Source: Kribbella sindirgiensis
GTDB lineage: Bacteria; Actinomycetota; Actinomycetes; Propionibacteriales; Kribbellaceae
Direction of reading: 5' to 3'
Assembly (NCBI RefSeq): GCF_004331435.1
Contig: NZ_SJKA01000033.1
Span: 1-50,629, forward strand
Length of the DNA: 50,629 nt
How positions within the stretch are numbered: position 1 is the stretch's first letter; every line of letters starts with the position of its first letter. Shown here piece by piece: positions 16,986-24,960 of the stretch. The notes beneath the pieces were generated by a model. The model did not search any database. It was not told where the DNA came from and worked only from the letters and a program-made list of their open reading frames with translations. A program made the position numbers and the translations under genes.

Positions 16986-19900
16986 TCCAGGTCTACGTGA
17001 TCGAAGACGGCGGTGCCGGAGACAACAGCCAGCCCCAGATAGAACGGCGCGGAACCGAACGTCTCGATCTGACCCGGTACGCCGATCCCGCTCCAGCTCG
17101 CGCCGTCGGTGGAGACCTCTGCCGAAAAGGTGTTACCGGTACGCCGGATGCGCAACCAGTCCGGCGTACCGGTACCGGTCGTGGTCACGAGGCTGGTCGC
17201 CACCCGCAGCCGCTGAACGAACTGCGGCGTACTGCCGTCGAGAATCACGCCGGCCAACTGGTCGAACGGCGACAGCGACTTGGTCATCAGCAACCCCACC
17301 CGACCGGTACCTTCACGCCGTACGACGCGCGCCGTCAACGTCGCGTCACCAGTCACCGGGACATGGGCGAACTGGACCGTCATGCCCTGCCCGATCACGT
17401 TCAGGTCCGAGCCGGTACCCCGCACGGTGAACTGACCGTCGTAGCTGGTGATCCCAGGTGTCCGGATCGCGACGGCGCTGAAGCTCCCCAGCTGCCGCTC
17501 GTCGAGCACGTAGTCTCCGATATCGGCGTACCGCCACGGCGCCGGCGGCGGTGCTCCAACGGTGAGCGTGACCTCCGCGGAGCCAACACCAGCGGCGTTG
17601 CGCGCGGAGACGGTCAGCTCGGCGGTCCCGGTCTGCCGCGGCTTGCCGCTGATGACACCGGTCCTCCGGTCCAGCGACAGGCCGTCCGGGAGCCCGGTCA
17701 CCGCGAAACTGATCGGATCGTTGCTCGCGGCAACGCGGAAGCGGAAGTCCATGCCGGTGTTCGCGAAGGCGGTGACCGCGCTGGTGATCGACGGCACGGC
17801 CGGCGTCGGCATCGTGACCGTCAGCCTCGGCGAGTCCGGTCCGCTTCCGGCCGCATTCGTCTTCGCGACCACGTAGTCGTAGCTCTGACCCGGCACCGCC
17901 GTGACGTCCCGATAGCGGGTCTCCACGCCGAACCCGATCGGCCCCACACCCGAAGCGATCGCCCGGTACGGTCCACCGGCGTGCCGGCGTTTGACGGTGT
18001 ACGTCGCCGACATGTCCTGGTCGGACCACGCCAGCTCGATCGCACTCCCCGCGAGACCGGCCCGAAGATCTCCGGCCGGCGCACCTGGCGCCTCGGTCGT
18101 CCATTGCTGGACGGTCACATTGTCGAAGGCCGCCGTAGTCGACTCCGCGTACGGCTGGTCGACCCCGAGCGCTCCACAGGTCGCGAGCCCCGCGTACACG
18201 TCCCGACCGAGGTGAACCCGGGACGAGCCGACCTCGGTCCAGACAACACCGTCGGGCGAGATGGATCCGGTCAGGACGTCGCCTCTGCGGACCAGCCGGA
18301 CCCAGTACGGGCGTCGCAGCCGGTACCCGTCGCTCGCGGCCTCGACGTACGGCGCCGGCAGCGGAGTCGCGGACTGCGGAAGCGTTCCGAGATCGGAGAT
18401 CGGGAAGCCCGCGTTGACAGTGATCGTCTGCTGCTGGGTCGGCGGTACGCCGGTGCTGCCTGTCGCGCTCGTGGAGCCGCAGCCGACGGAACGAACCGTC
18501 CACACACCGCTCCAGGTGTGCAACGGCAGTCCTTTGATCAGCATCGAGGCGTGCGCCGAGGACGCCGACAGGCTCTGCCGCATCATCACGCCGACGGTCG
18601 CGTACTGCGAACTCACCGGGTGGACAACCCGCGCCGTCAGCACCCCGTCGCCGCCCAGCGGCACCGACACGAACCGGAAGCTGTCCTGCACGCCGCCGAT
18701 GTCCACGCCGCCCGCCTCGACCGTGAACGTCTCCCCGTCGAAGCCCGTACTGCCCGTAACCGCGACCCGGCCGACGTCCTGACTCGCCCACGGACTCGGG
18801 TGCGCCACTGTCACCGGCAGCGACTCACCGCTCGCGCCCGCCGAGTTCACGGCCCGAACTTTGTACGAGTAGAGCCGCCCGCGTGCGGCGCCGTCGGTCC
18901 AGGTCGTCGATCGGATGCCGTCAGCAACGACCACGTACTGCCCGCCGCGGCCGGTCGCTCTGCTGATCGTGTAGCTGCTCGCGTCCGCGCCGCTGCGCGG
19001 TTCGACCGACGCCGCCCACGACACCACCACCCCGCCGGCCGACGTCCGCGCCGTCAAGCCGCTCGGAACGCCCGGTGGTACGTCGGGATCGCTCGGAGAC
19101 GCCGCGGTCCGGGCCTGCGTGAAGGTGCCCCACGCGGGGTGGTCGTCGCTGTTGCCTTCGACGAACCGCGCGCCACCGGCGCCGCGGAACACCACGCGTT
19201 CGAGGTTCGGCGCGGACAGTCCGCGCCGACTGACGTAATGCGCGTAGGCGAGCTCGTAGATCGGCTGGAACGCCCCACGGTTGATCGTCGAGATCGCGGT
19301 CTTGATGTACTTCCCCGTGCGATCGAGATCGGGTGTGAACGGCACGGAGTCATCGCCCAGGTTGTAGCGAGCGGTGTACTCGAACCCGTGCAGGATCCTG
19401 TCGTCGAGGTGTCCGAACAGGTCGATGCCCTGGTTCCAGGCGACCGCGGCGCAGTTGGCGAGCAGGCCGAGCGCCAGTTGCGCGTACGACTGCGACCGGC
19501 CGCTCTCCTGTCCCTGGCCGGTCCCCGCCACGACGATGTGTTCGATCCGGCCGTTGCCCGCGCCGGCCACGGCGTACCGGACGGCGTTCTCGAGCATCAC
19601 CCGGTCGTCGCAGAACACGGCGATCGCCAGGATCGCCTGCAGAGCGGCGAGATCCCAATTGCCGTTGGCGAACAGCGCGTAGCCCGACACGGCCGGGTAC
19701 CAGACCTTGCGGAACGACTCCTCGCACCGCCGGACAGCACCGGCCGGCCATCCGTCGTACCCGCTGTGCCGGAGGATCTCGGCGGCGTTCGCGAACTTGA
19801 AGACCTGCAGGCCGGCGCCGAGCTGCCCGTCCGCACCGGTGATCGCGGTCAGGCTGCCCGACCAGGCGTCGAGGATGTCCCGTGCCTTGTCGGCGTACCG

Positions 19901-20320
19901 TACGTCGCCGGTAGCCGCCCACATCACCGCGTTCTGGTAGGCGGCACCGGAATCGTTCACCGCCTCGCTCATGAAGTTCGACGGACCACGACCCCACGAG
20001 GTGATCTGGCCGACGTTGCGGATCACATAGCCGTACGACGACCTGTTGTTCACGGCCATCGCCAGAAAACCGTCGTACGCCGGACTCACCCGGTCAGCCA
20101 CGGCTTGCCGCATCCGCTCCAGGTCATCCGCATCGTGCAGCAACCCCGGATGCCTCAACGATGCGGGTACCGCGACGCCAGTGGATGCTGCGGTGCCGAT
20201 GGATGCTGCGATCGACGTGGCCGGCGATCCGAGTTCAGTCGCGAGCACCGAAGCTCCGGACGCGATCAGCAACGTCCGGCGGGTCACGGTCGACAACGAG
20301 GTGACATCGGGTTCCGGCAT
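16973..20320 (-). CDS. Multidomain secreted alginate-lyase-like protein (1115 aa)
   Basis: The start ATG 20320 follows a strong SD (GAGGAGGAG). A Tat signal (VTRRTLLIASG) precedes an alginate-lyase-fold domain, about 45-390 (AYQNAVMWAATGD, ANGNWDLAALQAILAI, QESGRSQSYAQLALG), homologous to the protein at 15777. Then come an FN3 domain (about 410-490), a laminin-G/DUF1349-like beta-sandwich (about 495-705), a second FN3 (about 710-800), an He_PIG Ig-like domain (about 805-880) and a second DUF1349-like sandwich to the end. The accessory domains probably bind carbohydrate. The tail-to-tail pair with the short lyase suggests divided roles on one polymer. Confidence 0.78.
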   Translation of the reverse strand: MPEPDVTSLSTVTRRTLLIASGASVLATELGSPATSIAASIGTAASTGVAVPASLRHPGLLHDADDLERMRQAVADRVSPAYDGFLAMAVNNRSSYGYVIRNVGQITSWGRGPSNFMSEAVNDSGAAYQNAVMWAATGDVRYADKARDILDAWSGSLTAITGADGQLGAGLQVFKFANAAEILRHSGYDGWPAGAVRRCEESFRKVWYPAVSGYALFANGNWDLAALQAILAIAVFCDDRVMLENAVRYAVAGAGNGRIEHIVVAGTGQGQESGRSQSYAQLALGLLANCAAVAWNQGIDLFGHLDDRILHGFEYTARYNLGDDSVPFTPDLDRTGKYIKTAISTINRGAFQPIYELAYAHYVSRRGLSAPNLERVVFRGAGGARFVEGNSDDHPAWGTFTQARTAASPSDPDVPPGVPSGLTARTSAGGVVVSWAASVEPRSGADASSYTISRATGRGGQYVVVADGIRSTTWTDGAARGRLYSYKVRAVNSAGASGESLPVTVAHPSPWASQDVGRVAVTGSTGFDGETFTVEAGGVDIGGVQDSFRFVSVPLGGDGVLTARVVHPVSSQYATVGVMMRQSLSASSAHASMLIKGLPLHTWSGVWTVRSVGCGSTSATGSTGVPPTQQQTITVNAGFPISDLGTLPQSATPLPAPYVEAASDGYRLRRPYWVRLVRRGDVLTGSISPDGVVWTEVGSSRVHLGRDVYAGLATCGALGVDQPYAESTTAAFDNVTVQQWTTEAPGAPAGDLRAGLAGSAIELAWSDQDMSATYTVKRRHAGGPYRAIASGVGPIGFGVETRYRDVTAVPGQSYDYVVAKTNAAGSGPDSPRLTVTMPTPAVPSITSAVTAFANTGMDFRFRVAASNDPISFAVTGLPDGLSLDRRTGVISGKPRQTGTAELTVSARNAAGVGSAEVTLTVGAPPPAPWRYADIGDYVLDERQLGSFSAVAIRTPGITSYDGQFTVRGTGSDLNVIGQGMTVQFAHVPVTGDATLTARVVRREGTGRVGLLMTKSLSPFDQLAGVILDGSTPQFVQRLRVATSLVTTTGTGTPDWLRIRRTGNTFSAEVSTDGASWSGIGVPGQIETFGSAPFYLGLAVVSGTAVFDHVDLDYFA

Positions 20321-20357
20321 CTGCGCTCCTCCTCGAAAACCGCTGGTTGAGCGGCCA

Positions 20358-20388
20358 AAGGTAATGAGCGGCAGGCACAACCGGTCAA
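20358..20388 (-). promoter_or_regulatory. Promoter of the 1115-aa lyase gene
   Basis: On the minus strand TTGACC (20388-20383), a 19-base spacer, then TACCTT (20363-20358). The -35 lies within an AACCG(5)CGGTT dyad (about 20379-20393) that may be an operator. Confidence 0.45.
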
Positions 20389-20413
20389 CGGTTCGAGGGC
20401 GTCCTGCCCGGAC

Positions 20414-20424
20414 GGAAACTTTCG
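20414..20424. promoter_or_regulatory. GAAANTTTCG element, copy 2
   Basis: GGAAACTTTCG lies about 25 bases upstream of the -35 of the 1115-aa lyase gene and matches the element before the GH28-like gene and the LacI pair. Confidence 0.45.
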
Positions 20425-20436
20425 CCAGACCTCAGA

Positions 20437-21232
20437 TCAACCTTCGAGGAACCCACTGAACAGGCCAGTAGTGTCATGTCTCAGGACTTCGGTGACGTTC
20501 GCGGCTACGCCAAGGTGGTCTCCGGGCGGTGTCCATCGCCGTCGTGTCGCGCGGCCGGGGATGTCGCGAAGGAAGGTGCGTAGGGCATCGAAGGACTTCT
20601 GCGATGCTTGGCGGAACACCCCGTGCCCCACGCCTGCCAGCACCTCCACTTGGGTGGCGGTGCTGGTGCGGATCGCTGGTAAACGCCGGGCCGCGGCTGC
20701 GGGTGATACTGGATCGTCCTCGCCCGCCAGGACCAGCGTCGGGCAGGTAACCGCGGTCGCGAGAGCTGCGGTCACTTCGGCAGGCCCGCAGCCGCCCGCC
20801 CGAAAATGCGCTTGAACCTCGTCGTTGATCAGCGCCCGTGCCCTGCGCGCAGCTATGTCACCGTCCGAAGCGCCGGCATACAACGGCAACCCATGATCTG
20901 CCCACGCCCTGGCCGCCGAAGGGCTGGTGTCACCGCCCAAGTACCTGGCGGCAGCATCCCGTGCTACCTGCCCTCTGCGGGGCTCGAATACTTCGAGGCT
21001 CTCGTCGAGAGAGGTGGGCACGCCGAGAGTGCTCTCCAAGACCAGGCTGGCGACCAGGTCCGGATGCCCAGCTGCGCACTCGATCGCGACCCTGCCGCCA
21101 CTTGAGGAACGCACCTGGTCCCCCGTGCAGGAGGAGAAGAGTCGGCCGCGACAGCATCGCGTCCCCCTGAGCAGTCAAGCCACAGCCTTCGACATCGAAG
21201 TAGAGCGACACGTCGTCGACAGCCACACGCAT
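20437..21232 (-). pseudogene. Alpha/beta hydrolase with internal deletion
   Basis: The start ATG 21232 (MRVAVDDVSLYFD) leads to the oxyanion loop LLLHGGPGA. The sequence then jumps out of frame, near 21105-21115, directly to the nucleophile elbow SSSGGRVAIECAAGHP, skipping about 60 residues. The rest of the fold continues to the catalytic His region (AGVGHGVFRQ). The last 30-35 codons read through the left inverted repeat at 20471-20496. A leaderless promoter (CATAAT 21239-21244, six bases before ATG) is preserved. This is a true deletion, not a one-base error. Confidence 0.7.
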
Positions 21233-21444
21233 CCCGGCATTATGGCCCCGGCAACACGGCATCGGCTTCCCGGATCCGACCACCTGACAGGACCACCCGC
21301 CGGATCCAACCCCGGCACCGGCGCAGTCGACCGGCCCCGGCACCACCAACGCCGACGACTCCCCGAAGTGTCACCACCAAGACCCCCGAAAGTGTCACCG
21401 ATGTCCTGATGCAGAACCGTCACCGATGTCCTGCGACATGACAC
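20471..21444. mobile_element. 974-bp segment bounded by 26-bp inverted repeats
   Basis: The ends 20471-20496 and 21419-21444 are reverse complements at 24 of 26 positions (outer GTGTCATGTC, inner ATCGGTGAC or variant). The inner right end repeats GTCACCGATGTCCTG (21394 and 21419) and AGTGTCACC, like multiple transposase-binding sites of IS481/IS3-type ends. The interior holds no transposase, only the deleted hydrolase. No target duplication is obvious. It could be a MITE-like or composite remnant. Confidence 0.5.
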
Positions 21445-21464
21445 ACGCGACCTGCTCCGCCGAT

Positions 21465-21502
21465 TTGATTCGATCGAACATTTGTTCTAATATGATGCCA
21501 TG
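21465..21502 (+). promoter_or_regulatory. Leaderless promoter with LexA (SOS) box for the DUF222 gene
   Basis: TTGATT (21465-21470), 17 bases, TAATAT (21488-21493), six bases, ATG 21500. Between the two hexamers lies TCGAACATTTGTTCTA (21474-21489), a close match to the actinobacterial SOS box TCGAAC-N4-GTTCGA. LexA binding would block the promoter. Confidence 0.8.
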
Positions 21503-23452
21503 GCAGTGGAGATGGCATCTCGGTTCCCCGGCGACGTTGATCTCGCCGGGTTTGCCGCCACGCCACGCTGGATCACTGCCTGCCTGGAGAAGGAGGCAAC
21601 GTCGTCGCCGGGTACGGCGCAGGCGCCTTGGCTGGACGCGGTGGATCCTCCCAATGATCTGTATGACCCCCAGGACCCTCATGCTCCGCGGTTCTTGAGC
21701 GAAGAGGATCTGTACGACGACCTGCCGCCGATGTCACGTGTGGACGGGCTGGAGTGGGAGTTGTGGGCCGGGGTCGAGCAGGACGAGGCCGAACGCGAGA
21801 TGCTGCGGCTGAAGGCACCGGCGTGGGCGTTCCTGCCACCCGGCGCCGCACTGGCCGCCGCACTGGAATCGGTGCGCCCGCAGTGCGAGTCGCCCGTTGC
21901 GTTGATCGAGCTGATGAAAGCCGCAAGCCGGCTGGTGTCTTGGGGCGAGTCGATCAAGGCCGACGCGATCGCCTCGTTCGTCCGCCAGCGCAAAGCCCAG
22001 GCAACCGAGATCCCCCGCCCAACCCAGGTCGACACCGCCGGCCGCCCCATCGACCCCGAACGCTCCTGGGCCGCCGAAATCGGCGCCGCCCTGCACCTGT
22101 CCACGAACACCGCAGCCCGCCACATCGACACCGCACTCCACCTGACCGGCACCCTGACCGCCACCCACACCGCGCTGCGCTGCGGTGCCCTGACCTGGTC
22201 CAAAACACTCGCGATCTCCGAAGCCACCCGCGCACTCGACGACCAGTCCGCACGCGCCGTCGAGGCCCACGTGCTGCGCCGCGCCGCAGGACAGACCAAC
22301 GCCAACCTACGCAAATCCCTCCGCACCCAGGTCGCCAAACACAACGCCGCCGCCGAAGCCACCGGCCACCGCGCCGCCATCGCAGACCGCACCTGCAAGA
22401 TCGTGCCACTCGCCGACGGCATGGCCGGGCTGTGGGTCGTGCACACCGCCGACAAGATCCAGCAGATGTGGATCGTCATCCAAGCCATGGCCGACCTCGC
22501 CAAACGAGGCACCGCCACGGAACGCACCCCTGCCGATACCGCACCTGGCGGGCCTGCGACCGTAGAACCTGCGAACGCAGAGCCGCCGACCGCAGAGCCT
22601 CCGACCGTAGAGGCTCCGACCGCAGAGGCTCCGACCGCGGAGCCCGGGTCCGCAGCGACGCCCTCCGCGTCCGAACCGGTCGCCGCGGAGGCCGCTTCCG
22701 TGCCGACCGCCCGGGTCGACGATGCTAAAGCAACCGATGCCGCCGGCAACTGTGCAACCGATCGATCGCCCGAGGCAGGGACCGGGGCAGTTCGTGCTGC
22801 GGCAGACGGGGAACGGGTGCGAGACCATCGCACCGCCGAGCAACGACGCGCCGACGTCGTGACCGACGTGTTCGACCACATGCTGCACAACGGCCTCGAC
22901 TGGCTCGGCCGCCGCCTACCCGACCGCCACCGACGACGACCCCACATCGAAGTCCTGATCCCGATCACCACCCTCCTCGGGGTGGACGACGACCCCTGCG
23001 AGCTGAGCGGGTACGGACCTGTTCCAGCGGAAATGGCACGCCGGATCGCGCGTGACGCCACCTGGCGACGACTCCTCACCGACCCGACCAACGGCACCGT
23101 CCTCGAAGCATCCACCCACCGCCACGACCCCGGCGCCGTAGTCAGCGAAACCCTGCTCGCACGCCACCCCGTCTGCGCCTGGCCCGGCTGCAACCGCACC
23201 TCACGCGAATGCGACCGCGACCACGCCACACCTTTCAGACAATCCGGCCGGACCAACCTCACCGGACTGGTGCCCTACTGCGAATACCACCACGTCATCA
23301 AGGACACCCCAGCCTGGGGCTGGAAGACCACCGCCCACCCCAACGGCTCCGTCACCCTCACCGCACCCACCGGCCACCGCTACACCACCGTCCCACCCGC
23401 CCGCGGCCCCATCACACAGGAGACAATGACCCACGACCCTCCACCGTTCTGA
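21500..23452 (+). CDS. DUF222 / HNH endonuclease-domain protein (13E12-like)
   Basis: A 650-aa protein. DUF222 covers about residues 90-330 and includes IGAALHLSTNTAARHID and the AEAHVLRRAAGQTNANLR-type region. A Pro/Ala/Thr/Glu linker of about 90 residues includes a 15-bp repeat array. The C-terminal HNH nuclease is near residues 565-620, with CAWPGCNR, DRDHATPF, NLTGLVPYCEYHH and the terminal GWKT. The zinc-type Cys pairs and the HNH Asp/His/Asn/His are present. 13E12-family proteins in mycobacteria include DNA-damage-induced members; the LexA box here fits that. The cellular role is not settled. Confidence 0.9.
   Translation: MAVEMASRFPGDVDLAGFAATPRWITACLEKEATSSPGTAQAPWLDAVDPPNDLYDPQDPHAPRFLSEEDLYDDLPPMSRVDGLEWELWAGVEQDEAEREMLRLKAPAWAFLPPGAALAAALESVRPQCESPVALIELMKAASRLVSWGESIKADAIASFVRQRKAQATEIPRPTQVDTAGRPIDPERSWAAEIGAALHLSTNTAARHIDTALHLTGTLTATHTALRCGALTWSKTLAISEATRALDDQSARAVEAHVLRRAAGQTNANLRKSLRTQVAKHNAAAEATGHRAAIADRTCKIVPLADGMAGLWVVHTADKIQQMWIVIQAMADLAKRGTATERTPADTAPGGPATVEPANAEPPTAEPPTVEAPTAEAPTAEPGSAATPSASEPVAAEAASVPTARVDDAKATDAAGNCATDRSPEAGTGAVRAAADGERVRDHRTAEQRRADVVTDVFDHMLHNGLDWLGRRLPDRHRRRPHIEVLIPITTLLGVDDDPCELSGYGPVPAEMARRIARDATWRRLLTDPTNGTVLEASTHRHDPGAVVSETLLARHPVCAWPGCNRTSRECDRDHATPFRQSGRTNLTGLVPYCEYHHVIKDTPAWGWKTTAHPNGSVTLTAPTGHRYTTVPPARGPITQETMTHDPPPF
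22556..22645 (+). repeat. Six 15-bp in-frame tandem repeats inside the DUF222/HNH gene
   Basis: Units starting at 22556, 22571, 22586, 22601, 22616 and 22631 encode ATVEP, ANAEP, PTAEP, PTVEA, PTAEA and PTAEP. Copy number can vary without a frameshift, lengthening the linker between DUF222 and the nuclease. Confidence 0.85.
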
Positions 23453-23665
23453 TGCGAACAACGGCTTGGACCAGACCCCGCTCCAACCCAACCGTCCCTC
23501 TCGAAGCCTGCCGTCACGCCGGACACGTCTTCACGCTGCGCCTCGGGCAGCGGGCACACACCCTCGGAACCGATCGGGTTCTGGGTTCACGGGTGCCTGA
23601 TCGGGGGTTGTCAGCGCTCGTTCGATTTGGACGGACCTGGACCAGGCAGTCGGTTGACGTTCACC
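23453..23665. other. Intergenic stretch with no supported gene
   Basis: Between the DUF222 stop and the decayed antitoxin-like gene I see no coherent coding frame, RNA or repeat. A minus-strand frame down to 23611 continues from the antitoxin region (SYDLRDCAELKVPVDRQLTP) and may be debris of a partner gene. Confidence 0.4.
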
Positions 23666-24095
23666 TCAGGCGCAGTCGCTGTCCGGCGATGTTCGCGGGA
23701 TCGTTCGAAGCCATCCGGCGTTAACTGACGGTCCACGGGAACCTTCAGCTCCGCGCAGTCCCGCAGGTCGTACGACCGCGGCCCGTAAGTCACCGGCGGT
23801 CTTGCCACCGCGCTTCGGCTTCGACTCGTCGCTGCCGGGGTCGAACCGAACCGGTCCATCATTTCCTCGTACATCTCCCACCTCGCCGGATCGTCGTCGG
23901 CGAGGTGTTGGCGGACCATGTCCTCCCGGCGCCGGCCGTTTCCCCGTCTCCCTTCAAGGTCTCCGACCATTGCTCGAACGAGATGACGACACCCTCCGGA
24001 CGAGGCTGGTCGTCGAAGAAGACCGGCTCGGTGCCGCCGGAACGGAAGAGTTCGAAGACCCTGCCGAGGCCCTGACCCACGGTGGGGGCGATCAC
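23666..24095 (-). pseudogene. Phd/YefM-like antitoxin gene, frameshifted
   Basis: GTG 24095 overlaps the stop of the upstream hydrolase (GTGA at 24092-24095). The first 50 codons read IAPTVGQGLGRVFELFRSGG, then TEPVFFDDQPRPEGVVISFE, like Phd/YefM-type antitoxins. Coherent protein continues in two further frames (MVRQHLADDDPARWEMYEEM, then FDPGSDESKPKRGGKTAG), with switches near 23921-23930 and 23842-23850, each repaired by one added base. No convincing toxin follows. The family call is tentative. Confidence 0.45.
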
Positions 24096-24877
24096 TCGGT
24101 CGCCGTTCGGGAGGTCGGCGCCTCGGGCAATGAGGTCAGCCAGCTCTCGATCAGGTTGACGAACTGGGCCGGACGCTCGTGGTGGAGGAAATGGCCGCAG
24201 CCGTTCCAGAGGACTACGCGTGATCCGTAGGGCAGCGACAGGCCTGTGTCCCAGGCAGCCATCCCTGGGGTTGGGCGGAGACAGAGGAGTGGCTGGGTCA
24301 AGCCGGCCAATCGCGCGGCAGCGGCCGGACGCGCGCCGAAGGCAGCTGGGTCCGTGTACATCCCCGCATAGCTTTCGGCAAGTACGTGCCCCGGTGTCGC
24401 GAGCAACTGGTCGCGGATCGCGCCGGCCGGCAGTCCGAGTTGGCGGACTGCCGCCTCGGATCCGTCGTCCAGGAGCGCGGCCAACCGCTCTTCGAACGTG
24501 GCCGCTTCGGCCTCGTCCGCCCCGTACGCCGGATCGACGACAACGACCGCCGCGACCAGATCGGGACGTTCCAGCGCCAACTCGGCGACGATCTGTCCGC
24601 CCATCGAGTGGCCGATCGCGACGACCGGACCGAGGTTCAGCCGCTCGACAAGCACCGCGAGATCGCCCGCGTAGTCCGCCGGCCGATACCCGTGCCGAAG
24701 TACCGGTGAACGCCCGTGGCCGCGCAAGTCGACCGTGACGACGCGGTGTATCGCGAAGCTCAGGCCGCTCCACGCGCGGCTGTCGCCGCCCCAGCCGTGG
24801 ACGAGCAGCAGCGGATCACCCGTACCGGTGTCGCTCAGCCAGATCGGAACCCCGCGGGCTTCGACATTCGCCGCCAT
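24092..24877 (-). CDS. Alpha/beta-fold hydrolase
   Basis: About 261 aa from ATG 24877 (MAANVEARGVPIWLSDTG). The oxyanion segment VHGWGGDSRAW, nucleophile elbow GHSMGG, acid in the VVDPAYGAD/late strand region and catalytic His in WNGCGHFLHHERP are all present, so it should be active. ATG 24889 is an alternative start but overlaps the operator at 24889-24904; TATGCT lies seven bases before 24877. It is divergent from the tandem LacI regulators and shares their operator, so it is probably part of that regulon. It may be an esterase for acylated sugars; the substrate is inferred only. Confidence 0.82.
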   Translation of the reverse strand: MAANVEARGVPIWLSDTGTGDPLLLVHGWGGDSRAWSGLSFAIHRVVTVDLRGHGRSPVLRHGYRPADYAGDLAVLVERLNLGPVVAIGHSMGGQIVAELALERPDLVAAVVVVDPAYGADEAEAATFEERLAALLDDGSEAAVRQLGLPAGAIRDQLLATPGHVLAESYAGMYTDPAAFGARPAAAARLAGLTQPLLCLRPTPGMAAWDTGLSLPYGSRVVLWNGCGHFLHHERPAQFVNLIESWLTSLPEAPTSRTATE

Positions 24878-24888
24878 GGATGGCAGCA

Positions 24889-24904
24889 TAGTTAACGTTT
24901 TCTA
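24889..24904. promoter_or_regulatory. LacI-type operator, copy A (TAGNNAACGTTNNCTA)
   Basis: TAGTTAACGTTTTCTA, an imperfect palindrome with AACGTT core. The same 16-mer occurs in reverse orientation at 32234-32249, with one further matching flanking base. It lies between the alpha/beta hydrolase and the LacI pair, so it may serve both and give autoregulation. Confidence 0.6.
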
Positions 24905-24927
24905 GACCGAGTCAGAGCAAGGCGAGA

Positions 24928-24940
24928 CAGAAAGTTTCGA
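24928..24940. promoter_or_regulatory. GAAANTTTCG element, copy 3
   Basis: CAGAAAGTTTCGA lies about 20 bases before the first LacI gene, matching the elements at 13888 and 20414. Confidence 0.4.
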
Positions 24941-24960
24941 GCGGACAGAGGGGTTGGCGC

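Noticed and set aside
16742..20350. A 1200-codon open frame on the plus strand across the lyase gene
   Set aside because: It is antisense to the 1115-aa lyase, Arg-rich, and has no coherent domains; GC-rich third positions keep it open.
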